Assembly: GCA_945787155.1 (NCBI GenBank)
Contig: CALZHD010000014.1
Coordinates: 1-33,151, forward strand
Origin: an uncultured Gammaproteobacteria bacterium
GTDB taxonomy: Bacteria > Pseudomonadota > Gammaproteobacteria > SZUA-140
Reading direction: 5' to 3'
Length of the DNA stretch: 33,151 nt
The position numbers and the translations under genes were made by a program. Under the pieces are notes generated by a model that had not been told where the DNA came from, made no database searches, and saw nothing but the letters and a program-made list of their open reading frames with translations. Below are positions 1 to 9,505 of the stretch, piece by piece. Positions within the stretch are counted from its first letter, which is position 1. Each line of letters opens with the position of its first letter.

Positions 1-3000
1 GGCAAGATTTTGGCGCATAAATAGTTTATTGGTAATGTTCGATATCGCCTCTGCTGACAGTGGCTTTTCTATCACGAAGTAATTGATCCCAGGAATAAGA
101 CCACATTCCTTTTCAATGGGCTTTAATGCCTTACGCACATGATCAGATTTAAATGCCGTGATCACAACAATGGGGGCTTCCCAGCAACATTCACGTATGC
201 CCTTTATCAGATCTATTCCAGACATCCTGGGCATCAGCATGTCCACCAGGAACAGATCATATTTTTCAGGTTGCTGACGCAGCCTTTCCAGTCCATAAAC
301 AGGATCCGTCTCAAACCTTGGTGTATGTCCGAGTTGTGTGAATACACTGGCTATAAATTTACAAAGTAATACATCATCGTCAATCACCAGCACATCAATC
401 GAAGGCGTTTCAGTACTGTGCAAACGATTTGGCAAGGTATTTCTTTCACGTACATAAACCTCTGCTTCATCGGCAGTCATAGGTTTGCAGTAGTAAAACC
501 CCTGGATAGTGTCACAATTCAGACGAGCCAGATAATCGACCTGCTTCTCCTCTTCTACCCCTTCTGCCACAATGCGCAGCCCCAAATCATGTCCAAGGTT
601 AATCGCAGCGGCAACAATTACGGCGTCATTGGGCTCCGTTTCGATATTCATAATGAATGAGCGATCCAGCTTCAGACAAGTAAAGGGGAACTCCTTGAGA
701 TACCTTAGTGAGGAATGGCCGGTACCGAAGTCATCCATCGCCAATGTCACCCCGATGTCACGTAATTCCGACAAGGTCCTGGCATTCTTTATGGGGTCAG
801 CCATGGCGACGCTTTCAGTGATTTCCAGCTCCAGGCAAGCAGGGTCTAGCCCCGTCTCTGCTAGTAATGTGGAGATGTTTGCTGTGAGTTTTTCCTTATG
901 GAACTGTCGTGCTGACAGGTTTACGGACATGCTGATATCTTTCAAGCCCTGGTCGAGCCATTGTTTGAGTTGACGATAAGCCGTGGCCATTACCCAATCG
1001 CCCAGAGGTATGATCAATCCGGTACGCTCTGCAATGGGAATGAATACCCCTGGCGGAACCAACCCTCTGGTGGGGTGCTGCCAGCGTACTAATGCCTCTA
1101 CCCCTGTCACCTTGCCTGTTTTCATGCTGATCTGAGGCTGGTAGTGCAATATAAACTCCTGTCGTTCCAGCGCCAGGCGCAGCTCATTAGTCAGCTTCAT
1201 CCTGGCTTGTGCTTCTTCCTGCATCACTGCCGTGAAAAAACTATAGCGATTGCGGCCCTGGCTTTTGGCCACATACATCGCCTGATCTGCACTTTTCATC
1301 AGCGTGTCACAATCCTTCGCGTCCCCTGGGTACAGACTAATGCCGATCGAGGCAGACACATGGACTGTTTCTGTATCTAGATCATAAGGTGAGGACAGTT
1401 GGTTGATAAGCTTCTGAGCAAGATTTTCAATGTGCGCGGTATCCGGCACTTCGGAAATGATGACGGTAAACTCATCGCCCCCTAGCCGAGACACCGTATC
1501 CATTGCACGAACACAGGCCTGTATCCGCTGCGATGCCTCTTTCAACAGAATATCGCCGATGTCATGCCCCAGGGTATCGTTGACCTCCTTGAAATCGTCG
1601 AGGTCAATTAGAAACAGTGCCAGGCCTGAATTGGAACGTGTTACTCGTGCAATCTCCATGTTCATGCGGTCGCGGAACATGCTGCGATTGGGCAGGCCAG
1701 TCAGTTCATCGAAGTTAGCCTGTTTCCAGATCAATTCTTCAGATTGTCTTTTCCTGGTAACATCTTCAACCGATGACAAGATGTATTGCTCAGCTTTGCG
1801 GTTAATAACCAGACCAGACAGCCGAACAGCGACAAGGTGACCATCTTTATGAAGATATTCCTTCTCGTAGGGTCCATAACGCCCAGAAACCTCCAATTGA
1901 CGCAGCTGTTCCTGCTCTTGCTCCGCATAGGACTCAGGGGTTATTTCCCAGTAGGTCAGCCCCTTCGTTTCTTCAACCGTACGCCCGATAATATTGGCAA
2001 AAGCCGGGTTGATGTCCACCAGCGTGCCATCCATCCGCGTCAGCGCCAGACCAATCGGTGAGTTCTCAAACAGGGTGCGATTATATTCCTCACTCTCGCG
2101 TAGCGCGGCTTCTGCCTGAATGCGTTCACTGATGTCTCTGATAATAGAGACAAAGCAGCCTGGCTCGTTCTCGGACGCGACATACTGTATAAAAACCTCG
2201 ACCGGAATAGTATTACCGGATTTGTGGCGATGAGTGGTTTCAAATGTCATTGAATCGCGCTTAGCGTTGATCAGCGGAGCTAAGAGCTGGCTCAGACCGG
2301 TTTTGTCGAAACCGGAATTGATATTGTAGAGCGTCATCCGCTGCAACTCATCGGCACCGTATCCTAACTGCTCAATTGCGCCGCGATTAAAATAGATAAT
2401 CCTTAGGTCGTCCGGTTCCAGCATAAAGACACAGTCCAAGGTCTCATCCAGGGTTGCTTTGAACTGATGCAGTCTTGCCTGTGCGGAAACCAGCTCGCTG
2501 TGTTGCTGGCGAAGTGTATCGGTATCGAAACGAATACGTTTGTCGGCATGCTCGAGAGCGCGGCCAAGCGCACCGTATTCATCTGCGCGCCTAGCAAGGC
2601 CGGGCATGGAGATATCGCCCTGACCCAAACGACTAAGATTGACAGTGGCTTGCTGTAAGGGCCTGGTGAGCCAGCGCGCAATGCCCCATGCTATAAGCAG
2701 CGCCCCAAACAATGCCACAGGGATCATGGTCAAATACCCGTTCAAACGTTGCCGCAGCAGTAGATACATAGGTTCCAAATTAAAATCAGCGGCGAGGTGC
2801 CCGACCACTTCACCGCCAAAGACGATATTGCCATAGCCTCTTAGACCGTCATCTGACGAGGGCATCCAATTCAAGTGGATGGTCCCTGCATCGCTGCTTG
2901 CTACCAAGAGGCTGATAGGCATCAGGCCGATATAGGGTTGGCTGATTGGGTGGTGCAATGGGTCAGTGTGACCGACCACATTGCCCTCTATGTCAACAAT

Positions 3001-3291
3001 CGCTATCCCGCGCAATGTGTAGAGTCGGCCTTCTTTTAGTTTTAGTTGTTTAATCTGGATCTGTTTGAGTTTGTCCCACAGTTCATAGACGTTGCGATAA
3101 TGGACGTCATAGGCACTGGACAGTGCAATCATATCAATGAGCCCCGTGGCCTGAGTATTGGCCAGTCTAAGCCACTGACTTCGTTGCTGTGTATAGTCAA
3201 AATAGGCGTAGATTGCGATAAACACGCTGGCAATCGTGAATATCAAGATGCTTGTCTTGCTTGCAAAAGATCTTGCCAGCCAACCTACCAT
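1..3291 (-). CDS. Membrane sensor with HAMP, two PAS, GGDEF, EAL and C-terminal receiver domains (partial)
   Basis: This is a predicted c-di-GMP-turnover sensor read from an ATG at 3291; the frame stays open to base 1, so the C-terminus is missing. A membrane helix near residues 12-32 and another near 184-204 flank a periplasmic domain. HAMP follows, then PAS regions at about 275-395 and 395-520. The GGDEF domain begins [10 protein letters not shown] (residue 529) and holds an intact GGDEF at 604, with an RxxD inhibitory site (RAMD) five residues before it. The EAL domain has GVEALVRW (Glu 732), DDFGTG and a late AEGVE. A receiver domain starts near 964, with phospho-acceptor Asp 1017 in [13 protein letters not shown] and the conserved Lys in EKP. 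Both enzymatic motifs look intact, so it may be bifunctional; a C-terminal receiver on such a protein is less usual. It starts 9 nt after a PhnD-like binding protein gene, which suggests that protein delivers its ligand signal. Confidence 0.93.
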   Translation of the reverse strand, partial: MVGWLARSFASKTSILIFTIASVFIAIYAYFDYTQQRSQWLRLANTQATGLIDMIALSSAYDVHYRNVYELWDKLKQIQIKQLKLKEGRLYTLRGIAIVDIEGNVVGHTDPLHHPISQPYIGLMPISLLVASSDAGTIHLNWMPSSDDGLRGYGNIVFGGEVVGHLAADFNLEPMYLLLRQRLNGYLTMIPVALFGALLIAWGIARWLTRPLQQATVNLSRLGQGDISMPGLARRADEYGALGRALEHADKRIRFDTDTLRQQHSELVSAQARLHQFKATLDETLDCVFMLEPDDLRIIYFNRGAIEQLGYGADELQRMTLYNINSGFDKTGLSQLLAPLINAKRDSMTFETTHRHKSGNTIPVEVFIQYVASENEPGCFVSIIRDISERIQAEAALRESEEYNRTLFENSPIGLALTRMDGTLVDINPAFANIIGRTVEETKGLTYWEITPESYAEQEQEQLRQLEVSGRYGPYEKEYLHKDGHLVAVRLSGLVINRKAEQYILSSVEDVTRKRQSEELIWKQANFDELTGLPNRSMFRDRMNMEIARVTRSNSGLALFLIDLDDFKEVNDTLGHDIGDILLKEASQRIQACVRAMDTVSRLGGDEFTVIISEVPDTAHIENLAQKLINQLSSPYDLDTETVHVSASIGISLYPGDAKDCDTLMKSADQAMYVAKSQGRNRYSFFTAVMQEEAQARMKLTNELRLALERQEFILHYQPQISMKTGKVTGVEALVRWQHPTRGLVPPGVFIPIAERTGLIIPLGDWVMATAYRQLKQWLDQGLKDISMSVNLSARQFHKEKLTANISTLLAETGLDPACLELEITESVAMADPIKNARTLSELRDIGVTLAMDDFGTGHSSLRYLKEFPFTCLKLDRSFIMNIETEPNDAVIVAAAINLGHDLGLRIVAEGVEEEKQVDYLARLNCDTIQGFYYCKPMTADEAEVYVRERNTLPNRLHSTETPSIDVLVIDDDVLLCKFIASVFTQLGHTPRFETDPVYGLERLRQQPEKYDLFLVDMLMPRMSGIDLIKGIRECCWEAPIVVITAFKSDHVRKALKPIEKECGLIPGINYFVIEKPLSAEAISNITNKLFMRQNLA

Positions 3292-3300
3292 GTCACCGCC

Positions 3301-4179
3301 TTAGTTGTTAGTGTCTGTTTTAGGATCAATGCTCATCAGTATGGATTCGATGGGTGCGTAAAACGCGACAGGCTTTTCGACAAAACCATCCAAACCAAAA
3401 CTTGCCAATATGGACTTGCCCTCAGGAACAGAGCTAAGACTGACGAGTGCCCGCCTGATATTTTCAATATCTGCCTGTTTAACCGCCGGCCCGGCAACGA
3501 TAGGTGTAAATGGAAACGGGCCGAAGCGTTCCACTTCACGCAATGCTTTACCCGCCTCAGGGTGATACTTGAGATACTCAACCCAGACATATTCATCAAC
3601 AGCCGCAACATCCGCCAACCCCCCTAAAACGGCTTCGATGCTGCGCTCGTGGTTACCCGCGTTAATCAGCAACCTGAAATATTCATTGATGTTGATCCCT
3701 TTTTCACGGAGCGCATAAGCAGGCACAAAGTAACCTGAATTTGAGCGCGGGTCTGAATAAGCCAGTACCTTACCTTTAAAATCACTCAGTGTGCGTTCAT
3801 TGCCGGTGCGGCGCGTCAGCACAACGCTGGAATAATGGGGTTCACCCTGAAACAACGGAACAACAATCAATTGCTGGCCATAGCTTTGATGATCTTCCAC
3901 AAATGGTGCACCGCAGGTCCAGCCGATGGCATCCGGCTGGCGTTTCAGGACGTCGGAAAGCTCCGCATAGCTGGCGGCAAACACGAGTTTCATAGGGTAG
4001 CCGGTTTGTTTAGTCAGCAGCTGGACAAAACGATGGACCAGTTTGGCATTGCCGCTGTTAACCACTACACCCGTGATCACAAAGGGGTGTTGGGTTGGTG
4101 ATGCAGCTATTGCGTTCTGGTAGTAGGCGAACGTTGTGAGCAGCGAGAGTAATAATAAAACGTTTTTTCGTATTGACAT
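3301..4179 (-). CDS. PhnD-like periplasmic substrate-binding protein
   Basis: This 292-residue exported protein has a signal peptide (hydrophobic run LLLLSLLTTFAYY, likely cleavage after AIA near residue 25). The mature part matches the phosphate/phosphite/phosphonate-binding PhnD-like fold: ITGVVVNSGNAKL near the start, the DAIGWTCGAPFV segment, YSSVVLTRR, then SDPRSNSGYFVPAYAL and VAAVDEYVW. In transport operons such proteins feed an ABC permease, but none is here. The next gene, 9 nt downstream, is a transmembrane GGDEF-EAL sensor. The likely role is therefore a sensory co-receptor, as NspS is for MbaA in Vibrio cholerae; this is inference from gene order. The ligand cannot be read from sequence, and the PhnD-like label does not prove phosphonate binding. 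Confidence 0.85.
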   Translation of the reverse strand: MSIRKNVLLLLSLLTTFAYYQNAIAASPTQHPFVITGVVVNSGNAKLVHRFVQLLTKQTGYPMKLVFAASYAELSDVLKRQPDAIGWTCGAPFVEDHQSYGQQLIVVPLFQGEPHYSSVVLTRRTGNERTLSDFKGKVLAYSDPRSNSGYFVPAYALREKGININEYFRLLINAGNHERSIEAVLGGLADVAAVDEYVWVEYLKYHPEAGKALREVERFGPFPFTPIVAGPAVKQADIENIRRALVSLSSVPEGKSILASFGLDGFVEKPVAFYAPIESILMSIDPKTDTNN

Positions 4180-4198
4180 TATCTTGACCTTCTTTAAA

Positions 4199-4213
4199 GC
4201 GCATATTGTGCGC
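4199..4213. promoter_or_regulatory. Inverted repeat upstream of the PhnD-like gene
   Basis: GCGCA and TGCGC arms separated by five bases (tattg) lie 20-34 bases upstream of the PhnD-like start at 4179. The position suits an operator or 5'-leader structure. The arms are short, so the call is weak. Confidence 0.25.
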
Positions 4214-4419
4214 CATTAAGCCGGCAGTCGCTCAGCATGACGAGATAAGCCACTGATTTCTAAAACTGTATTCAACCACGAGATGGTGCGCAGAAATATA
4301 ATTACCTCCTAATACAACAGAAATGCGATATCAATGTATAGCTAAAATAAACGTATATTCCATAGTTGGCCGCTTAAATGACCTAGTAACAAATAAGACT
4401 AACAAAGTAAGACAGCTGA

Positions 4420-4475
4420 ATAAACAAGCAGCAAATAAAAATAAACAAATAAACAACAAATAAACAAGCCACCCA
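4420..4475. repeat. A-rich low-complexity tract
   Basis: The tract is built from variations of AAATAAACAA, with units such as aataaacaag, aaataaacaa and caaataaaca following each other. It holds no plausible coding frame. It may be slippage-derived or the edge of a decayed insertion. Confidence 0.55.
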
Positions 4476-4526
4476 TCTTAAAAAATCTCCATCCAAAAAA
4501 ATCATGGTGGGATTGTTCACTCTCCC

Positions 4527-4559
4527 CGAGCTCCAGCACGAGCTCCAGACGAGCTCCAG
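4527..4559. repeat. Three-copy CGAGCTCCAG direct repeat
   Basis: Three exact copies of CGAGCTCCAG lie at 4527-4536, 4539-4548 and 4550-4559, separated by two bases and one base. Each copy contains the palindrome GAGCTC. They sit about 120 bases upstream of a RAYT-like transposase remnant. Members of that family are often associated with small palindromic repeats, so these may be left-over element ends. That link is inference. Confidence 0.6.
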
Positions 4560-4596
4560 GGTCGGACCAAGGCAACTACTTGTGATATCTAAGTAA

Positions 4597-4626
4597 AAGA
4601 CCAGAATAAGGGTGTGAAATGGTCTT
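4597..4626. repeat. Inverted repeat before the transposase remnant
   Basis: AAGACCA (4597-4603) and TGGTCTT (4620-4626) form a perfect seven-base inverted repeat around a 16-base loop, about 50 bases before the old start codon of the transposase remnant. It could be an element-end hairpin or a leader structure. Confidence 0.4.
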
Positions 4627-4676
4627 AAATGGCCTGTTTTAGTGGTGAAACCATACCTTTCAAGGAGTGGAGGGTA

Positions 4677-5172
4677 ATGTCTAGAGAGAATCGCTATTTT
4701 ATCCCCGGCCATGTCTGGCATATTCATCACTCCCGCCCATCCATGGGCGTTGCGATATAAGAACTGCCATGTTCAAAACACACCGTTGCTATAAGCAGGA
4801 ATTCCCGCTCAAGTTTGCACGAGATCGTCAATGCTGGATTCACTGGTTTTATCAGGCGAAGCGACATGTTATGGCTTACGAGCTCTTAACTACATGATGA
4901 CCTCGAACCATATTCATTTACTTGTGATGGATGATGGCAAAAGCAGCATCTCCAAAAACCTGTAACTCACTGCGGGTGCCACTGCACAATAATACAACCG
5001 ATGAAACCACGCAAAGGCGCCTATTAGGAAGACCTCTATCATGCGACTGCCATTGAAACAGGTGATCATCTGGCGCGTTGCATAGTCTATATTGATCTGA
5101 ACATGGCCAGCGTCCGTCGTATTGTACCCATCAGCGTGGGTATGGAGCGGTTACCACGGAATCCAGAGCCCA
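4677..5172 (+). pseudogene. Decayed RAYT/IS200-like (Y1) transposase
   Basis: Pieces of a REP-associated tyrosine transposase-like protein are spread over all three plus frames. From ATG 4677: RYFIPGHVWHI, then a stop. From 4781: HRCYKQEFPLKFARDRQCW. From 4870: YGLRALNYMMTSNHIHLLV, which carries the HxH metal-binding motif (4909-4917), then stops after SISKNL. From about 5016: GAY-stop-EDLYHATAIETGDHLARC, where the stop replaces an expected Trp (tgg to tag), then IVYIDLNM. At least three frameshifts and several stops make it non-functional. An SD-like ggagtggaggg lies just before the old start. The C-terminal end is not recognisable, so the right boundary is approximate. Confidence 0.85.
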
Positions 5173-5345
5173 CCACGTCGAATTCAAAAGGGAGTATTTT
5201 GAGAAGCTACCAAGTGTCTAGGGAACTAGTGGTTACCGGTCTAGATACCAAAGAAATCATACATTTAAATTCACGCTAAAGCACTATATGTAGCAGCCGA
5301 TGTATAGGCACAAGCCGTATAGATTATCTACTATTGGGGGGACTC
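5173..5345. other. Intergenic leader of the chemoreceptor gene
   Basis: No gene was found in these 173 bases. The left end may hold further transposase decay products. The right end carries the ggggggga-type ribosome binding site of the next gene. I could not assign a promoter with confidence. Confidence 0.5.
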
Positions 5346-6989
5346 ATGCCACGTATTTTCATGGCTCTAAGTATTCGCTGGAAACTACAACTTGGGTTTA
5401 TGTTCGTAACGGTTATTACCACTATCTACAATCGCGTTCTCGCCTCAAACGAACTGGGTAAAATGGTCAATATCGCCAAGGACAGCGGCGTAAACAATGA
5501 CTTAATTATGCAATTAGAACAGAGTCACGAAGCTTATATTTTTAATTCAGTGTGGGAATCAGGGATTGAGTTTGCCATACAGTTTATTGTCGTTGGAATG
5601 GTGGCGACCATATTTGTTAGACCGATTCTTAACTTGCGTGATGCCCTGATCTCAGTAGAGAAAGGTGACCTTACCCATGAAGTAGTACATGAATCAAGAG
5701 ATGAAATAGGTGTGCTGGAAGGTTGTTTTAATGATGTAGTACAGAATCTTAATAAAATAATGGGCAATATCGACCGAATTGGAAAATCAATGGGACAGTC
5801 GGTTTACCAAATATCCACAATATCAAAGGAAATCGCAGACGTCTCAAAAAGTGAACAACAACGTTCCAATGAAGTAGACGCAGCAACATCTGAACTTGAA
5901 CAGATATCATCTTCAATTCAACAGTTGGCAATTGACGCTACCGAGCGGGCAAAGGAAACTGAGCACTACGCGTTAGAAGGTATTGGCGCACTTAAAGCCA
6001 ATGACGATCAAATGAGCCAAACCGTCGGTGAGGTTAACCGTGCCTCAACTGAAATTCAGGAACTGAGTGAGGCCGCTGAAAAAATTCACGGGATCGTGGG
6101 CACGATACAGAGCATTGCAGAACAGACTAATCTTTTATCGCTCAATGCCGCTATCGAGGCAGCACGTGCTGGCGAAGCTGGGCGTGGTTTTGCAGTCGTT
6201 GCTGATGAAGTTCGTAATCTGGCACAAAGTACGTCACATGCTCTGGATGAGATTAACGGCATAATTTCCTCAGTAACCGATAAGGTAAGCCAGGTTTCAC
6301 ACACGATGACTACTGTCGTCACACAAGTTGAAAGTAATCAGAAATTAACCGAACAAACACGCATTAATATAGATCACATGGCAATCGGTGTAGATAAGTC
6401 TGCGACGGCAACGCAAGAGATACTTTCTACAACCACTGCACAGATATCTCAAATTTCTCGATTACGTTGCACCTTAACCGATCTGTTCGCTACTTTAGAT
6501 GAAAGCTCGTCAAAGGCAGATACAACTGCGGCCATTGGCGATGACTTGTATGGAGTTACCGACCAGCTGAACTCATTGATGAAAGGATTTTCCTTCGTGC
6601 ATGAGATTGTAATCGAGGAAAAAACAAATGAACAACGACGACATCCACGCTCAAATCACAGCCTTCTCTGTAAAATCAAGCAAGGCAGCAACTTAATTGA
6701 AGGTATCAGTAATGATTTCAGTCTTACTGGTATTCAAGTGCGTGTTTCCACAGCACTAATTAATCCTGACAAGATCATATTGATGATCTACATGCCTGAA
6801 AATGACTTACACAATTATGATCAGCAGCTACCATTGGAGTTAAGTGGAAAAGCAGTTTGGAATCGTGAAGAGAACGGTCGTTTCTTATACGGGATAAAAT
6901 TTGACACTCTTAATCAGGAGCAGCAATTAAAATTAGAGAAAAGTTTTGAATTTTTCCGCGAGAAGCCAGAGTTCAAAAAAGCTAGTTAA
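5346..6989 (+). CDS. Methyl-accepting chemotaxis protein with C-terminal PilZ domain
   Basis: This 547-residue membrane chemoreceptor probably couples a sensory input and c-di-GMP to the CheA/CheW pathway. A helix near residues 11-30 and another near 75-92 bracket only about 45 periplasmic residues, too little for a normal ligand-binding domain. HAMP follows (about 92-145), then the signalling hairpin, whose tip [20 protein letters not shown] lies near 255-275. The last 120 residues are a PilZ domain with both c-di-GMP-binding motifs: RRHPR (431-435) and DFSLTG (457-462). I chose ATG 5346 because GGGGGGA sits just upstream; an in-frame TTG at 5334 would add four residues. There is no C-terminal CheR-tether pentapeptide. 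The gene looks more AT-rich than the ABC genes downstream. It lies beside the GGDEF-EAL sensor locus, a possible c-di-GMP source, with transposase debris in between. Confidence 0.92.
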   Translation: MPRIFMALSIRWKLQLGFMFVTVITTIYNRVLASNELGKMVNIAKDSGVNNDLIMQLEQSHEAYIFNSVWESGIEFAIQFIVVGMVATIFVRPILNLRDALISVEKGDLTHEVVHESRDEIGVLEGCFNDVVQNLNKIMGNIDRIGKSMGQSVYQISTISKEIADVSKSEQQRSNEVDAATSELEQISSSIQQLAIDATERAKETEHYALEGIGALKANDDQMSQTVGEVNRASTEIQELSEAAEKIHGIVGTIQSIAEQTNLLSLNAAIEAARAGEAGRGFAVVADEVRNLAQSTSHALDEINGIISSVTDKVSQVSHTMTTVVTQVESNQKLTEQTRINIDHMAIGVDKSATATQEILSTTTAQISQISRLRCTLTDLFATLDESSSKADTTAAIGDDLYGVTDQLNSLMKGFSFVHEIVIEEKTNEQRRHPRSNHSLLCKIKQGSNLIEGISNDFSLTGIQVRVSTALINPDKIILMIYMPENDLHNYDQQLPLELSGKAVWNREENGRFLYGIKFDTLNQEQQLKLEKSFEFFREKPEFKKAS

Positions 6990-7083
6990 TCCCACTCAAC
7001 ATTTATGCCGAAGCGCATGGTTAGGGTCGGGAGCACAGCTTATTGAAGCCGAGCATGCCTTACTGTTCCATCAGTCGTGATGA

Positions 7084-8283
7084 TTATTCGCTGCGAAGCG
7101 CTTCAATCGGATCGAGTTTTGCTGCACGTTGTGCAGGCCAGATGCCGGCAATGATTCCGATGATGACGGCGAGTAATTCAGCCGCGATCAGATAGTTCCA
7201 TGAGATATGGACGGGCAGGGCGGGGAGAAAGAGGGTGAGTAACTGTGCACCGCCAATGCCGATGATCAAACCGAGCAGGCCGCCGAGTGCTGCGAGTACA
7301 ATCGCTTCGCCAAGAAATAACAGCAGTACCTGGCGACGTCTGCCACCGAGTGCCCGCAGCAGGCCGACTTCGGCGATACGCTCATTCACTGCGATGGTCA
7401 TAATCGTAAAGATCCCTACGCTACCGACCAGTAGCGAGATACTGCCAAGGGCTGCGACGGCAAAGGTGAGGATGCCGAGTACAGAGCCGAGCACCTCCAG
7501 CATCTGTTGTTGGGTGGTGATGGTGACATCATCGCGTCCATGCCGTGCGGTCAGCAGGCGGGTGACCGTGGCGACGACCTCATCGACATCGGCCCCTTCA
7601 CGATAGAGCAGGTCGACCTCCACCAGACTGTCACGATTGAACATCTCCAGTGCGCGTGCCGCCGGGATGTAGACCGCGTCATCAAGATCGACACCCAGTA
7701 TCTGTCCTTTGGGTTCAAAGACGCCGATGATGCGATAGCGATCCCCCCCAATACGAATACGTTGCTCCAGTGGATTGGTGTTGCCATAGAGTTCACTGCG
7801 CAGTTTACTGCCGAGTACGGCAACTGCACGCGGACTGTTTGGATCATCGTCGATAAAGAATCTTCCCAATGCCATTCTGGCACGAAATGCCAGCGGCATA
7901 TTGCCACCCATACCGTAGACCGTGGTACGCCGTTGACGGTGGCTCGACTCTACTTCAGCGTTGCCCTGCACTATTGGCACAACGGCTTCAATATCACGCA
8001 ATTTTTCGAGTGCTACGGCATCATCAATGGTGAGTGGGCGTTCGGTGCCAAAGACACCAATCGACGCGCCGGCGGTGGTTGCCTTACCGGGGTTGATGCC
8101 GATCAGATTGGTGCCAAACTGCGTGAACTCGGCCAGTACAAAGCGGTGCAGGCCATCACCAATCGAGGTGAGTAACACCACCGCCGCAACACCGATCGCG
8201 ATCCCGAGTGCGGTGAGAAAGCTGCGCATACGATGGGCGATGACAGAGCGAGTGGTGAGTTTAATGAAGTCACGAATCAACAT
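7084..8283 (-). CDS. MacB/FtsX-type ABC transporter permease (second permease)
   Basis: This 399-residue inner-membrane permease is the last gene of a four-gene operon. One N-terminal helix (about residues 21-39) is followed by a large periplasmic MacB core domain and three C-terminal helices. The protein ends in the family's typical PAQRAAKLDPIEALRSE. I chose ATG 8283 (MLIRDFIKL) because the frame upstream of it overlaps the preceding permease and reads as out-of-frame arginine-rich sequence; the true gap to that gene is 11 nt. It probably pairs with the preceding permease as a heterodimer, energised by the separate ATPase and linked to the adaptor encoded first. MacB itself is a single NBD-TMD fusion, so this split layout is closer to LolCDE or YknXYZ. 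The substrate is unknown. Confidence 0.9.
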   Translation of the reverse strand: MLIRDFIKLTTRSVIAHRMRSFLTALGIAIGVAAVVLLTSIGDGLHRFVLAEFTQFGTNLIGINPGKATTAGASIGVFGTERPLTIDDAVALEKLRDIEAVVPIVQGNAEVESSHRQRRTTVYGMGGNMPLAFRARMALGRFFIDDDPNSPRAVAVLGSKLRSELYGNTNPLEQRIRIGGDRYRIIGVFEPKGQILGVDLDDAVYIPAARALEMFNRDSLVEVDLLYREGADVDEVVATVTRLLTARHGRDDVTITTQQQMLEVLGSVLGILTFAVAALGSISLLVGSVGIFTIMTIAVNERIAEVGLLRALGGRRRQVLLLFLGEAIVLAALGGLLGLIIGIGGAQLLTLFLPALPVHISWNYLIAAELLAVIIGIIAGIWPAQRAAKLDPIEALRSE

Positions 8284-8294
8284 TATTGATTGCG

Positions 8295-9503
8295 TTACCG
8301 ATGTGCGAGAGCCAGTACTGGGTCGAGTCGCGCGGCACGGCGTGCGGGCATGGCGCCAAATAGCAGACCGGTGATCAACGCAACAGCGACGGCGGCAGCG
8401 ACTGCCCATAGCGGGGCTCCCATCGTGATGGCGGGGAAGAAGTATCCGATCAACCAGCTACAGCCCTCACCGATCAGCAATCCGAGGCATGCGCCTGCCA
8501 ATGAAAGCATGGCTGCTTCACATAGAAAGAGGGTGACGATCTGCCGTTGCGAGGCGCCGAGTGCCTTCAATACGCCGATTTCTGAGGTGCGTTGTGACAC
8601 GGCGACCAGCATCACATTCATGATCAGGATGCCGGCGACGGCGAGACTGATGGCGGCGATGCCCGCCACGGTATAGGTGAGCGAACGGAAGATTTTGTCG
8701 AAGGTGGCGAGTACCGCATCCTGTGTCACCAGGGTAATGTCATCTTCACCCTGATGGCGATCACGGATGGTTTTTTTGACAAACTCGATGGCACGTTTGA
8801 TCGCATCGCGATCTTTTGCCTCAATGATGATGCGATAGAGTGATGGTTCATTGAAGAGTGCCTGTGCCGAAGCCACCGGAATGACGATCACCTCTTCGAC
8901 ATCGATGCCCACGGCGCGCCCTTCGGTGGCGAGTACGCCGATCACGCGAAAGCGTCGGTCGCCAAGCCGCACCCATTCACCGATGGCGTTGTGATTGCCA
9001 AATAGCTCGGTACGCAATTTAGCACCAATCACACACACGGGTGATGCCTGCTCCAGATCCAGCGGTGGTAGAAATCGTCCCTGCGCCATCTTCCAGTGAC
9101 GTATGTCGATCAATTCGTGGCTGGAGCCAAATACCGGCACCTCGCGTTCGCGTTCACGCCACGAGAGTTGAGATGCGCCAATATTGACCGGTGCCAGTCG
9201 TCGAATATGGCTGCTGCGCAACAGTGCGCGTGCATCATCGAGTGTCAGGTCACGCGTGGTGTCACTCATAAACATGGTGGCAGTGCCGCCGCTGGTTTCG
9301 GAGCGTCCTGGCAGCACGATCAACAGGTTGGTACCGAGCGAGGCGAATTCATCGGTGATGTAGCGCCGCGCCCCTTCGCCGAGTGAGGTCAGTACCACCA
9401 CCGAGGCGACGCCGATCGCCATCGCCAGCAACATCAGACTGGTGCGAAAGCGGTAGCCGTTCAGTGCGCTAAAGGTGAGGGAGAGGATGTCGCGTAGCCG
9501 CAT
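8295..9503 (-). CDS. MacB/FtsX-type ABC transporter permease (first permease)
   Basis: This 402-residue permease has the same four-helix plan as its downstream partner: an N-terminal helix (SLMLLAMAIGVASVVVL), a periplasmic MacB core, three C-terminal helices (one in AGIAAISLAVAGILIMNVM) and an MPARRAARLDPVLAL tail. It starts 2 nt after the ATPase stop, so translation is probably coupled. Two different permeases in one operon suggest a heterodimeric membrane domain, as in LolC/LolE. I cannot distinguish lipoprotein, lipid, peptide or drug export from sequence alone. The adaptor at the head of the operon favours tripartite export through an outer-membrane channel encoded elsewhere. Confidence 0.9.
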   Translation of the reverse strand: MRLRDILSLTFSALNGYRFRTSLMLLAMAIGVASVVVLTSLGEGARRYITDEFASLGTNLLIVLPGRSETSGGTATMFMSDTTRDLTLDDARALLRSSHIRRLAPVNIGASQLSWREREREVPVFGSSHELIDIRHWKMAQGRFLPPLDLEQASPVCVIGAKLRTELFGNHNAIGEWVRLGDRRFRVIGVLATEGRAVGIDVEEVIVIPVASAQALFNEPSLYRIIIEAKDRDAIKRAIEFVKKTIRDRHQGEDDITLVTQDAVLATFDKIFRSLTYTVAGIAAISLAVAGILIMNVMLVAVSQRTSEIGVLKALGASQRQIVTLFLCEAAMLSLAGACLGLLIGEGCSWLIGYFFPAITMGAPLWAVAAAVAVALITGLLFGAMPARRAARLDPVLALAHR

Positions 9504-9505
9504 GA

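Larger units (their letters stand above)
4180..4676. other. Gene-poor AT-rich intergenic stretch
   Basis: I see no convincing gene here. The left part is the presumed 5' region of the minus-strand PhnD-like operon. Bases about 4420-4475 are A-rich low-complexity sequence with repeated AAATAAACAA-like words. Bases 4527-4559 carry a three-copy short repeat. An inverted repeat (AAGACCA at 4597-4603, TGGTCTT at 4620-4626) precedes a transposase remnant. The repeat content and the decayed transposase next to it suggest an old insertion site. Confidence 0.6.

Noticed and set aside
139-973. Plus-strand open frames across the first kilobase
   Set aside because: They lie opposite the EAL and receiver domains of the minus-strand sensor, show no family motifs and have no plausible ribosome sites.
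4301-4310. Strong AGGAGGT ribosome-site-like word on the minus strand
   Set aside because: No ATG, GTG or TTG follows at a usable distance, and no open frame with recognisable content begins there.
4383-4730. 115-residue minus-strand open frame
   Set aside because: It runs antisense to the transposase remnant and through low-complexity A-rich sequence, which gives artificial Tyr/Phe/Ile-rich protein.
7507-8175. 222-residue plus-strand open frame
   Set aside because: It is opposite a clear MacB-type permease; no domain or motif is recognisable.
8284-8409. N-terminal extension of the second permease
   Set aside because: The 42 extra residues overlap the upstream permease out of frame and are Arg-rich; ATG 8283 gives the usual family N-terminus.
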